A stretch of 19,309 nt of DNA from Faecimorpha stercoravium (lineage in GTDB: Bacteria > Bacillota > Clostridia > Lachnospirales > Bianqueaceae): positions 1 through 19,309 of the forward strand of contig DVGT01000007.1 in the NCBI GenBank assembly GCA_018712555.1. The letters run 5' to 3'. How positions within the stretch are numbered: the first letter of the stretch is position 1; each line of letters starts with the position of its first letter. The notes below the pieces were generated by a model. It was given only the letters and a program-made list of their open reading frames with translations. It ran no database searches and was not told the origin of the DNA. A program made the translations under genes and the position numbers. Shown here in pieces: positions 6,028 to 13,982 of the stretch.

Positions 6028-7794
6028 TTATTTTTTACCAGGATTCGGAAATTTCAGTTCTTTTAATGCGAAATATAACCCCCAGTCTTGATCGTTGGCA
6101 AAGGGATCCGGCCCCTGTGCTTGCTGACCATTTACCGTGAGAGGATAAACATAGGCGCAAGTGGCGGTTCCATCGCGATAAGAATACAGACCAAGTACGC
6201 CTCGCAGTGCATTATTGCCTCGCTGGATCCATGATTCCTGATGGGTCAAGCGACCATAATAAAGAAAAGCTAACCCTGTCAGCGAACCCCAATAATGCGG
6301 AAACGTATCACCATAGAGCATACGTTTGCCAAACCAGTATCCATCCCAATGACGAATGGAATTTTCAAATAAATGATAGTCTGGCTGAAATCCAGTCATC
6401 ATGTCCAATAAACGAATATGTTCTTCGGCACCGGTAAGATATCGCGGGTCCTGTGTGACGGCATACATCTCCAGCAGGAAGATGGCGGCTGGTGCTATGA
6501 TGCTCTGTTCAAAGTTCACTTCCTGCGGCGGATAATGGATACCTTGCTCCAGAAGATATTCCGCATGCTGTTTGAAGTGTTCCATCATACGCACAGAATC
6601 CGCGCTGCGGTAGGAAAGTAGAGGCAGTATCATCTGCACAGGGATTCCAATGGCATAGAAACGGTCACCGCCCTGGCTATAGTAGTTATCCAGAATGCGG
6701 AGGGCAAGATCCAGATCTTCCTCATGCCTCCAAAGAGAGTAGAATTCAACAAAGAAACGGGCATACCAGGGAGCATTATACAGTCGCTTATAGGAATCAT
6801 CCCGTCCAGCATCATTGTATATCTCTCCTGTAGCGGGGTCCAGAAGCTCACGGCATACGAAGGATCGATAGTCAAGAATACTCTCTTTGGCGCCCTGGAC
6901 TTTGTAACGTTTCAATAATTCCACCATCAAAAGACCCATTCCTACGCGTTCCCGACCAGCGTTATAATCGTAGCGTTCATTATAATACATATGCTTTTCT
7001 TCATTATCGTAAATGAGATAAGCACCATCTAAGCGGCTGCCGGACTGATGGAATTGCTGATGATCAATGATGAATCTGCATCGGCGACGTGCCAGTTCCA
7101 GAAGTCGCGGAAGAACGAGGATTTGGTAGGTATTTTCGGGAGATTCATTTTGAATGATACCTGTAGGCGGCCATATATGCGAGGTTTGGAATTGTTTGGA
7201 ATAATATGTGACAGTCTCATCATAGAAGTATACAAAATGTTCTGACTCCACAAGAGGAACATGGTATTGGCTTAGTTTGGCCTTAAAATCCTCTCGTCCC
7301 TGGTGCCAGAAAAGAACCCATTCTAATGTATAGCTTTCGCCTGGCGCGAGATGAAGAGGGGAGGGATGCAGAATAAAATCTCCGCGATCATTGCTGCTTT
7401 TTGAAAGATCCCGCTCTACGCTGTAGCCGCATAGACTGCCCTGCAGAAGAGCAAGTCCCATATGGGGCGGATAAGCCCCCATGCGCAGTGCCATGACCCA
7501 ACTCGCACGACCTCCGCACCAGATGTGGGCATGACAGCGTTGGGTCAGACAAGTTTCTGTGTCTTCATAGCTGTCATTGAATGGTGTGTAAATCCCGATA
7601 TCGGTGCGAAGAGTGAAAATATCTTTGGAAGTCACATTTTGGAAGATATACCGCTCAATAAGACTACCATCTTCCTGAGGAATCTGTATAATGTTGACAG
7701 ATAGGGAAGGCGGACAGAGGACAGTCCCCCATTCCTTCACACCCTCAATCCAGTTCATCTGATAAGGATCCTGTGGATAAATCCATGTTTTCAT
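6028..7794 (-). CDS. putative six-hairpin glycosidase-like protein
   Basis: A 588-residue protein I do not recognise as a named family. The first 170 residues or so are beta-rich (RYIFQNVTSKDIFTLRTDIG; SLCGYSVERD; APGESYTLEWVLFWH), like a beta-sandwich. The rest is helical and rich in aromatics, with DYNAGRERVGMG, YNDAGRDDSYKRLYNAPWYARF and HYWGSLTGLAFLYYG, suggesting an (alpha/alpha)6 toroid as in many glycosidases and unsaturated uronyl hydrolases. The start at 7794 is preferred because AATGGAGGAG lies six bases upstream. An in-frame ATG at 7809 directly abuts the previous stop and has no such site. There is no signal peptide. Its place between the phosphatase and two GH28 genes suggests a cytoplasmic step in pectin oligosaccharide breakdown, which is an inference. 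Confidence 0.6.
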   Translation of the reverse strand: MKTWIYPQDPYQMNWIEGVKEWGTVLCPPSLSVNIIQIPQEDGSLIERYIFQNVTSKDIFTLRTDIGIYTPFNDSYEDTETCLTQRCHAHIWCGGRASWVMALRMGAYPPHMGLALLQGSLCGYSVERDLSKSSNDRGDFILHPSPLHLAPGESYTLEWVLFWHQGREDFKAKLSQYHVPLVESEHFVYFYDETVTYYSKQFQTSHIWPPTGIIQNESPENTYQILVLPRLLELARRRCRFIIDHQQFHQSGSRLDGAYLIYDNEEKHMYYNERYDYNAGRERVGMGLLMVELLKRYKVQGAKESILDYRSFVCRELLDPATGEIYNDAGRDDSYKRLYNAPWYARFFVEFYSLWRHEEDLDLALRILDNYYSQGGDRFYAIGIPVQMILPLLSYRSADSVRMMEHFKQHAEYLLEQGIHYPPQEVNFEQSIIAPAAIFLLEMYAVTQDPRYLTGAEEHIRLLDMMTGFQPDYHLFENSIRHWDGYWFGKRMLYGDTFPHYWGSLTGLAFLYYGRLTHQESWIQRGNNALRGVLGLYSYRDGTATCAYVYPLTVNGQQAQGPDPFANDQDWGLYFALKELKFPNPGKK

Positions 7795-7809
7795 GGGAAT
7801 CTCCTCCAT

Positions 7810-8982
7810 TTAATAATAATAACATTCGACGGTACGGCCCAGCTTGCGGGCAAGATCCGCCAGTTCTTCCAAGAGTCTGGCCTTGATGCTCAGATCGAAG
7901 GGCAGATTCGGATTTTGGTGAGCCGGATTGATTGCCTGGCCGATATAGAGATTCAGATGCGTACATTTCTCCAACACGATCTTGGCAATCTGCGCGGCGC
8001 CATTGTCCGCATCCACCAACTCCAGATTCTCTACTTCTCCGGTATTTGTCACACATTGCCGCAGGATTTCCAGCGTCTTACTCAGGGTCAGGACGCCTTC
8101 GGTCACCAGATCAATTCCTTCGATTTCTGCCGTAGGCGGAAGGGAAGGATCGGAATAGTGAAGAGAAGCCCGCAGAGGCTTGTCCAGGACACGCGCGACC
8201 ATATTACCGCTGGTACCGCCGCAAACAATCCGAATATCCGAACCCCTCATAAATTCCTGCACCATGCGCTCATCGTCTTTTTTATCCTGGGGCGGACTGG
8301 CCAGCAGATGCACATGGCTCGCAGGGATCACTTTAGCCACCGCGACGGTGGTGTCATCTCCTGGCTTTCCCATGTAAAGATCGTTGCAGGCCGCAGAAAG
8401 CTGGTGAGCCAAACGATGAGCGGAAGGACGTTTGGCCGCTTCCCGGCGAAGAAAATCCGCCACATGATCCCAGGTCCAGCCAAAATTCAGCGTTTCTCCC
8501 ACGCCGGCATAGATCACGCCATCGCTGACCAAGACATAATAATCCCCGAGTTCTACTTGAAAAAAACTTTCATGGATCTCTTTGCCTGCGATTTCCCGTT
8601 TTATGAAGGACGGGCGGATCAGTTCTCCTTTTCGGAGGCAGAAACAGGCTGGATTATCGAACTCTACCAGATGCGCCTTGCCATCGTGAGAAATCTCCAG
8701 AATGCTGAAGGTTGAATAGGCCAGATGGCGTACAGAGCATAGGGGCAGTGTGCTGCTGATGGTCTCCACAGTATCCTCCAGCGGAGCGCCCTCCTGTATC
8801 ATGGTCGCGATGATTTTGGATGTCAGTGTGGAAAGGATATTGGCTTTCACACCACTTCCTAGTCCATCTGCGAGCACCAGGATGTCCGAATCCTTTGTAC
8901 GGACAATCTCGACCTTGTCGCCGCAGAGCTCTTCCCCTTTATGGTTCAGGCTTTTGTATACGCATTCCACAACATGCTGCAT
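7810..8982 (-). CDS. SpoIIE/PP2C-family serine phosphatase with C-terminal extension
   Basis: A 390-residue protein. Residues 1-218 form a SpoIIE/PP2C-type phosphatase domain with the metal-binding acidic residues in CGDK (D22), LADGLGSG (D39), SDG (D154) and PGDDTT (D209, D210). Residues 219-390 are an extension of unknown fold, including RIVCGGTSGNMVARVL. Such enzymes remove phosphate from serine or threonine of partner proteins, often anti-sigma-factor antagonists, and use Mn or Mg. The ribosome binding site AAGGAGGAG encodes the last Lys-Glu-Glu of the hydrogenase, so the two are tightly coupled. The combination with the hydrogenase-PAS gene suggests an output module that converts a redox signal into dephosphorylation. 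No cognate kinase or antagonist is encoded in the window. Confidence 0.85.
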   Translation of the reverse strand: MQHVVECVYKSLNHKGEELCGDKVEIVRTKDSDILVLADGLGSGVKANILSTLTSKIIATMIQEGAPLEDTVETISSTLPLCSVRHLAYSTFSILEISHDGKAHLVEFDNPACFCLRKGELIRPSFIKREIAGKEIHESFFQVELGDYYVLVSDGVIYAGVGETLNFGWTWDHVADFLRREAAKRPSAHRLAHQLSAACNDLYMGKPGDDTTVAVAKVIPASHVHLLASPPQDKKDDERMVQEFMRGSDIRIVCGGTSGNMVARVLDKPLRASLHYSDPSLPPTAEIEGIDLVTEGVLTLSKTLEILRQCVTNTGEVENLELVDADNGAAQIAKIVLEKCTHLNLYIGQAINPAHQNPNLPFDLSIKARLLEELADLARKLGRTVECYYY

Positions 8983-8985
8983 GCC

Positions 8986-10683
8986 TTACTCCTCCTTAGC
9001 AACCATATCCTTCAGCTTGGAGAGAGTGACCTTTGTTTCGGCTGTAGTCTCCCCTAAGAGTCCGGCAATTTCCTGGGCTACGGTCATCTGTTTGTCGATG
9101 ACCTTCTGCGCCATGGCGATGGTATCCATCTGTAGTTGATGATGATTCGCCTTTGCCTGTTCCTCGGCTGTGATGTCCTTGAGAATCCCCAGGACCATGC
9201 GCTGTTCCGGCATATAGAGAATATTGGCGCTGAAGGTGATCCCCAGGTTATCGTAGGTGACGATTCGATCCAGATATGCGCTCCGGTTCTGGATGATATG
9301 TTCATAGTCCGTCGTATCGATCAGTTCATATAGGTAAGTATCCAGCGCCTCCTTGCGCGTGATGCCGAATACTCTTTCTGCTTGTTCGTTAAATTCTCGG
9401 ATACGCAGATCCTCATCGACTACGAAGATCACATTCGGCGTGACTTTCAGGATGCTATTCGAAAGGGACTGCGCCAGTTCTTTCATATAAGGTAGACACA
9501 TGGTTGGTTCGGACTTGCCCTGGAAGATGGAGATGGCCTTTTCTCGACAGGTAGAATAGCCGCAGGCACCGCAATTGAGTTCATCTTCTTTGCTTTCTTT
9601 GCCGATTCTGCGAAGAATCTGTCGAATTTGTTCCTCAGTAGGCATGTTTTCCTGTGTACTCGCGTCTGCAAAATGCATGGCAAGATCGTTGTTTTTCGGC
9701 AAATCAGGAAATTCATCCTTTTCAACACCTGTATAGTCTTCTACCGCAAGCTGCGCGGAAAAGCGTCCTGTGGCGTGACCTGATACGGGTCCATTGATAC
9801 ATCCGCCGGGACAGGCATTGACCTCAATAAAACACCCGTGAATGGAGCCTTTGCGCAGATCTTCAAAGAGAGCTTTGCAGTTCTCCACATCATCGACACA
9901 TAGGGGCTTATAGCCGAAGAAGCCCTTCTGTGCCAGCATGGTGGTGACGATACCGCTGGTCACTGGATACATGCGGGCAGACTTGGGACTGGGATTATCA
10001 AACGGAACAGGGGGCAGACTATCCAGATCAATACCGCTCTCCTGTACCCAACTGACCAGTTCTTCAAACGTCAGTACTGCGTCGATGAGTCCAGCATGGC
10101 GAGGATCCCTGGCCTCTTCTTTTTTGGAAATGCAAGGACCGGCAAAGATGATCTTGGCATCTGGACCATATTGTTCACGCAGGAGTTTCGCGTGGGCGAT
10201 CATGGGCGAGACCACCGGTGCCATCATGGGCAGGAGATCCGGATAGTATTTTTCCAAAAGCATGTTGATCGTAGGACAGCAGGTCGTGATCATGTTATCC
10301 ATTGTACCCAGTTCCAGCAAGCGAGAATATTCTGCGGAGACATAAGCGGCGCCCTGGGATGTTTCATGCACATAGGTGAACCCCAGCTGTTTTAAGACCG
10401 CACATGTGAGACCCGGCCTTTTCAAAAGACCGGAGAAGGAAGGGGCGATGGAGACCACGGTCGTGGCATGGCTCTTGATATAACCGCGAATCTTGAAGAT
10501 GTCGCTTAAGACGGTCTTAGCATTCTGGGGACATGTGTTGAGACAGTGGCCGCATAATACACACTGTTCTGGCATGATCTGCGCCTGGTCATCCTTATAC
10601 ATGATCGAATTGACCGGACAGGAACGAATACATTTATGGCAGTTTTTGCACCGCACTTTCTTCAGGCTGATGATACTGGTCAT
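8986..10683 (-). CDS. sensory-type [FeFe]-hydrogenase with PAS domain
   Basis: A 565-residue cytoplasmic iron-sulfur protein. Two [4Fe-4S] ferredoxin motifs (C12-C15-C18-C22 and C41-C44-C47-C51) are followed by the H-cluster domain: TCCP (C135, C136), GPCISKKE (C184, K187) and the ACPGGC block (C291, C295). All four H-cluster cysteines are therefore present. The canonical EVMAC methionine is asparagine (N289). Next come a small FeS module (C371, C374, C379, C396), a PAS domain (about 408-510) and a helical tail with coiled-coil character. This matches the sensory group C hydrogenases rather than H2-producing enzymes. It overlaps the ferredoxin gene by four bases (ATGA) and has GGGGAGG before the ATG. 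It likely senses H2 or redox state and signals to the phosphatase next to it. The signalling route is inferred. Confidence 0.9.
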   Translation of the reverse strand: MTSIISLKKVRCKNCHKCIRSCPVNSIMYKDDQAQIMPEQCVLCGHCLNTCPQNAKTVLSDIFKIRGYIKSHATTVVSIAPSFSGLLKRPGLTCAVLKQLGFTYVHETSQGAAYVSAEYSRLLELGTMDNMITTCCPTINMLLEKYYPDLLPMMAPVVSPMIAHAKLLREQYGPDAKIIFAGPCISKKEEARDPRHAGLIDAVLTFEELVSWVQESGIDLDSLPPVPFDNPSPKSARMYPVTSGIVTTMLAQKGFFGYKPLCVDDVENCKALFEDLRKGSIHGCFIEVNACPGGCINGPVSGHATGRFSAQLAVEDYTGVEKDEFPDLPKNNDLAMHFADASTQENMPTEEQIRQILRRIGKESKEDELNCGACGYSTCREKAISIFQGKSEPTMCLPYMKELAQSLSNSILKVTPNVIFVVDEDLRIREFNEQAERVFGITRKEALDTYLYELIDTTDYEHIIQNRSAYLDRIVTYDNLGITFSANILYMPEQRMVLGILKDITAEEQAKANHHQLQMDTIAMAQKVIDKQMTVAQEIAGLLGETTAETKVTLSKLKDMVAKEE

Positions 10684-10946
10684 ACGGAATCCTCCCCACT
10701 AAGCTTCTGTACGACTTCTCGGCGAAATACGTCGTCGATCGTAGCGGCTGTAACAGAAAAAATCTGTTTATCAATTTTGATACAGACACCGCTGTTGCCT
10801 TTGGTACATTGATCCATACAGAAGGAACCGGATAGGATGATTTTTCCCCCAAGGTGATATTCTGTGATCAGTGCATTGATACGGTTCAGAATGGCGGAGG
10901 AGCCCTTCAGATGACAGGAACTTCCGACACATAGCACAATTTCCAT
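10680..10946 (-). CDS. thioredoxin-like [2Fe-2S] ferredoxin (NuoE/HymA type)
   Basis: An 88-residue electron-transfer protein with the [2Fe-2S] pattern of the NuoE C-terminal domain: CVGSSC (C6, C11) and CMDQC (C43, C47). It would carry electrons to or from the hydrogenase encoded next, with which it overlaps by four bases. An in-frame upstream ATG at 11006 was rejected. That extension (SDSFIIKIIKTWRYRS) is unlike ferredoxins and reads through the promoter -10 box, while GGAGG lies eight bases before the ATG at 10946. First gene of the leftward operon. This trio of ferredoxin, hydrogenase-PAS and SpoIIE phosphatase recurs in Clostridia as far as I recall (hfs-like clusters). Confidence 0.85.
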   Translation of the reverse strand: MEIVLCVGSSCHLKGSSAILNRINALITEYHLGGKIILSGSFCMDQCTKGNSGVCIKIDKQIFSVTAATIDDVFRREVVQKLSGEDSV

Positions 10947-10977
10947 ACTCCTATACCTCCACGTTTTGATAATTTTT

Positions 10978-11006
10978 ATTATAAAGGAATCGGAGCAGTT
11001 AGTCAA
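10978..11006 (-). promoter_or_regulatory. sigma-A promoter of the hydrogenase-GH28 operon
   Basis: On the minus strand, TTGACT (11006-11001) and TATAAT (10983-10978) are 17 bases apart. It lies about 30 bases upstream of the ferredoxin ATG and back-to-back with the histidine kinase promoter, leaving 30 bases between the two -35 boxes. No second good promoter was seen further along the six-gene run. Confidence 0.8.
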
Positions 11007-11036
11007 GAAATACTGTCAGGAAACTTAGAAGACATC

Positions 11037-11065
11037 TTGACGCGTGTCGAAAGAGTTCTTATAAT
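11037..11065 (+). promoter_or_regulatory. sigma-A promoter of the histidine kinase gene
   Basis: TTGACG (11037-11042) and TATAAT (11060-11065) with a 17-base spacer, starting transcription near 11072 and giving a leader of about 20 bases. It diverges from the hydrogenase operon promoter, so one regulator could bind between them. Confidence 0.8.
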
Positions 11066-11091
11066 GGGGAAAGATTAAGGAGGGCTGGAAC

Positions 11092-12888
11092 ATGATGAAG
11101 AAAAAGAGTCTGTCGTACAAAATCACTATGGGTTTTTTGATCAGTTTTTGTCTGCCGCTTACGATTTTTCTTGTGGTCTGGATGTATCAGATGACCTATA
11201 TACAGGAACAAAGCGTGGAGAGTCAGGTGAATAACGACCTGGCAGGTATTACGGGAGAGATCTCTCATCGCATTCAGGAAATGGAGATCACAGCCCGAAG
11301 TATTGCCAGCAATCCGGAACTGATCGACTATCTGGAAAACTACAGTCATGATCCAGAACGGTATCTGCTGAAGGCGGTAGGAGAGTTTGGCATGTTACTA
11401 GGAAGTATCAGCCAGATGAATCCACGGATCGAAAGCCTTAGAATTTACGCGGTAGATAACCGGATCCCACGGTATCAGAATACGATCTATCCAAAACGAG
11501 TCATGCGGGATCAGGAATGGATGGAGCCGGTGGAAAACCTGGGATATGAGGAATTCTATGTGGGACATTCTGCGCTGCTGTATGAGGCGCAGAATGAAGA
11601 AAACTACAGACAGCTGGTCTTTCCCACGACGGGGGCGGGGCCGCGAGTCTTTTCTCTATTTTGTCATATTTATCGGGAAAATAGTACGACGCCAGCCGGA
11701 TATCTGGAAATCTGCATGCGGATAGAGGATCTTCTTGGGGTAGCAGATACGCTGTTGGAAGGCGTGGACGTGTTTTTCAAAGAAGAGGATACGGGCATTC
11801 TCTATAGCCTGCAGGGAGATACGGAAAAGGAAGAGGCATTGCTGCGTCATGTACAGGAAGAGGGGACAAAGGATTTTCATTATAATGGGCAGAGTTATAG
11901 GGTTTACGAGTATGAACTGTCAAGTCCGGCCCTGACCTTGTTTTATACATATCCCATGTCGTTGTATCATTCTACTCTACACTGGGGTGTTTGGCTTGTA
12001 GTCTGTGCGATTTTGGTATCCAGCATTCTCATGCTGGTTTTCATACGCATCTTCTTCCGTTCTGTTCCGCTGCGCCTGCGGACGCTGGTTAGCCGGATGC
12101 AACAGGTTCGGGACGGCGCTATGGAAGTCAGTTTTGAGGATGACCAGGATGACGAGATCAGCGAGGTCAATCGTACCCTCGAACAGATGCTGCGTCATAT
12201 CCACACCCTGATTCACAAAGTGTACCGCACCGAACTCTCTGAGAAGGAAGCGACGCTGCGATTCTTAAAAATGCAGATGGATCCGCATTTTCTGTTTAAT
12301 GCGTTGGAAGCCATCCGGATGACGGTAGCACTGGGGGATAATGATAAAGTGGAGGAGGCGTTGGTGGCGCTGAGCAATATCCTGCGGCTGCGTCTGAAGG
12401 GGAATGCCTGGTGTACGGTAGAGGAAGAGGTGAATGCGGTTCGAGAATACGTAAAAGTAGAGAATCTGCGGTATAATGATCATATTTTATTGCAGATCGA
12501 GACGGATGAGACGCTCCTAAGTCGCAGGATGCCTTCATTGACAATACAGCCGCTTGTCAATAATGCGATCCGTCATGGATTCCGAAGGGAACGGCAGTAT
12601 CTCATGATTCGCGTGGAGATTTTTAAAGAAGAGGGAAGTGCCATTCGAATTCGTGTGACAGACGATGGCGGCGGAATGACACCGGAACAGCTCACAATGC
12701 TGCGAGAACATATGAAAGAGGGGAAATCCTTGGAAGAGCGGGCGGAACATGGGACAGGCCTAGTCAACCTGGCGCTGCGTCTACGGCTCAATTTCGGGGA
12801 AAAGGCGGATATCGAAGTAGAAAGTATTGAGGGCAGTGGGACACAAGTCGAGATCTTTTTGGAGGATTTGAACGAGAATATAGAATAA
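11092..12888 (+). CDS. YesM-type membrane sensor histidine kinase
   Basis: A 598-residue sensor kinase. A transmembrane helix (about 11-33) is followed by an extracytoplasmic sensor domain (about 34-297), a second helix (298-320), a HAMP-like linker, a His_kinase domain with the phosphoacceptor H399 in MDPHFLFNALE, and an ATPase domain with the N-box NNAIRHG (490-496), DDGGGM (524-529) and GTGLVN (554-559). The family partners with YesN-type AraC response regulators and senses extracellular carbohydrates or their binding proteins. Its regulator is encoded four genes later (16605-18086), after the transporter genes. AAGGAGGG (11077-11084) supports the ATG at 11092; the ATG at 11095 is also possible. 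Confidence 0.93.
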   Translation: MMKKKSLSYKITMGFLISFCLPLTIFLVVWMYQMTYIQEQSVESQVNNDLAGITGEISHRIQEMEITARSIASNPELIDYLENYSHDPERYLLKAVGEFGMLLGSISQMNPRIESLRIYAVDNRIPRYQNTIYPKRVMRDQEWMEPVENLGYEEFYVGHSALLYEAQNEENYRQLVFPTTGAGPRVFSLFCHIYRENSTTPAGYLEICMRIEDLLGVADTLLEGVDVFFKEEDTGILYSLQGDTEKEEALLRHVQEEGTKDFHYNGQSYRVYEYELSSPALTLFYTYPMSLYHSTLHWGVWLVVCAILVSSILMLVFIRIFFRSVPLRLRTLVSRMQQVRDGAMEVSFEDDQDDEISEVNRTLEQMLRHIHTLIHKVYRTELSEKEATLRFLKMQMDPHFLFNALEAIRMTVALGDNDKVEEALVALSNILRLRLKGNAWCTVEEEVNAVREYVKVENLRYNDHILLQIETDETLLSRRMPSLTIQPLVNNAIRHGFRRERQYLMIRVEIFKEEGSAIRIRVTDDGGGMTPEQLTMLREHMKEGKSLEERAEHGTGLVNLALRLRLNFGEKADIEVESIEGSGTQVEIFLEDLNENIE

Positions 12889-12925
12889 GATCTTAAGAAA
12901 TCGAACGAATCTGAATTTACAGCAC

Positions 12926-12953
12926 TTGATAAAATCGTATCCGATGCTATGAT
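12926..12953 (+). promoter_or_regulatory. internal promoter before the ABC transporter genes
   Basis: TTGATA (12926-12931) and TATGAT (12948-12953) with a 16-base spacer, in the 131-base gap between the kinase and the first permease. It is weaker than the other promoters, as expected for one that needs an activator such as the YesN-type regulator. I found no terminator or convincing operator repeat in the gap. Confidence 0.6.
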
Positions 12954-13019
12954 TTATACAGACGGAGGGGAAAAATACCGGACATTATTGTATAGATTGA
13001 CAGCAAAGGAGTGATAAGC

Positions 13020-13970
13020 ATGAAGAAAAAGAAAAAAAGTGTCTCGACAGCCCTGGGAAGAGATAGGAAGTCACAGCTAACTTTACAACTTATGGTGGCG
13101 CCTGCGCTCATCGTAGTCATCCTTTTCTCCTATTTCCCAATGTATGGCGTGATCATCGCCTTCAAAAACTATGATATTTTTAAGGGAATCATGGAAAGTC
13201 CCTGGGCACGCAATAACGGATTCGAGCATTTTATCGATTTCTTTTCGGCCCCACAGGCGGGTTCCGTCATCTGGAACACCGTGTATATGGCTTTTTTGAA
13301 ATTGATATTCTGTATGTTTCCCCCGATGGTATTGGCCATTCTTCTGAATGAGGTACGAAATATCAAGTTTATGAAGACGGTTCAGACCATGTCCTATCTG
13401 CCGCATTTCATTTCGTGGGCAGTGGCGGGCGGCATCTTTTACAACCTGCTCAATCCTTCTCGGGGGGCCATCAACACCCTTCTGGTGGATTGGGGGATCC
13501 TGGAGACGGGAATCGATTTTATCTCCGATGAACGATATTTCAGGCCCATCATCGTCCTCACACAGATCTGGAAGGGCATCGGATGGGGATCCATCATCTA
13601 CCTGGGCGTCATCGTTTCGATCGATCAGGAGCTGTATGAGGCAGTGGAGATCGACGGAGGTAAGCGAATGGCTAAAATTCGTTATGTGACATGGCCGTTC
13701 CTGAAGCCCACTTTTGCCATTCTCTTCATCATGGAGTGCGGCAAGATCATGTCGGGCGGCGACACCTTTGATCAGATCTATGTGTTTGGTAATACTCAGA
13801 ATCGTGAAGTCGCCGATATTCTGGATACGTTTATCAACCGAGTGGGTCTGGAGCAGGGACGCTATTCATACGCTACGGCAGCCAACCTGTTCAAATCGGT
13901 CATCAATATTATCCTATTGCTGCTGGCGAATAAGATCAGCGGCCGACTGACAGAGCAGTCGCTGTTTTAA
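13020..13970 (+). CDS. ABC sugar transporter permease, LplB/YtcP-type subunit 1
   Basis: A 316-residue inner-membrane subunit of a carbohydrate uptake (CUT1) ABC importer. It has a basic cytoplasmic N-terminus (KKKKKSVSTALGRDRK), about six hydrophobic helices, and the EAA loop EAVEIDGGKRMAKIRYVTWP (from 207) that docks the ATPase. Start choice: GTG at 13011 is in frame, but it is part of the ribosome binding site AAAGGAGTGAT, so the ATG at 13020 is used. It precedes its partner permease by 12 bases. Relatives carry oligosaccharides such as rhamnogalacturonan fragments, which agrees with the GH28 genes across the divergent promoter. No ATPase gene is present. Confidence 0.92.
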   Translation: MKKKKKSVSTALGRDRKSQLTLQLMVAPALIVVILFSYFPMYGVIIAFKNYDIFKGIMESPWARNNGFEHFIDFFSAPQAGSVIWNTVYMAFLKLIFCMFPPMVLAILLNEVRNIKFMKTVQTMSYLPHFISWAVAGGIFYNLLNPSRGAINTLLVDWGILETGIDFISDERYFRPIIVLTQIWKGIGWGSIIYLGVIVSIDQELYEAVEIDGGKRMAKIRYVTWPFLKPTFAILFIMECGKIMSGGDTFDQIYVFGNTQNREVADILDTFINRVGLEQGRYSYATAANLFKSVINIILLLLANKISGRLTEQSLF

Positions 13971-13982
13971 GGAGGAATCGCC

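Noticed and set aside
7915..8715. 266-codon plus-strand frame opposite the phosphatase
   Set aside because: Shadow of the phosphatase gene, whose metal-binding motifs and ribosome binding site are clear.
12889..13019. CcpA (cre) site in the kinase-permease gap
   Set aside because: TTGATAAAATCGTATC has only a loose likeness to the cre consensus and is better explained as a -35 region.
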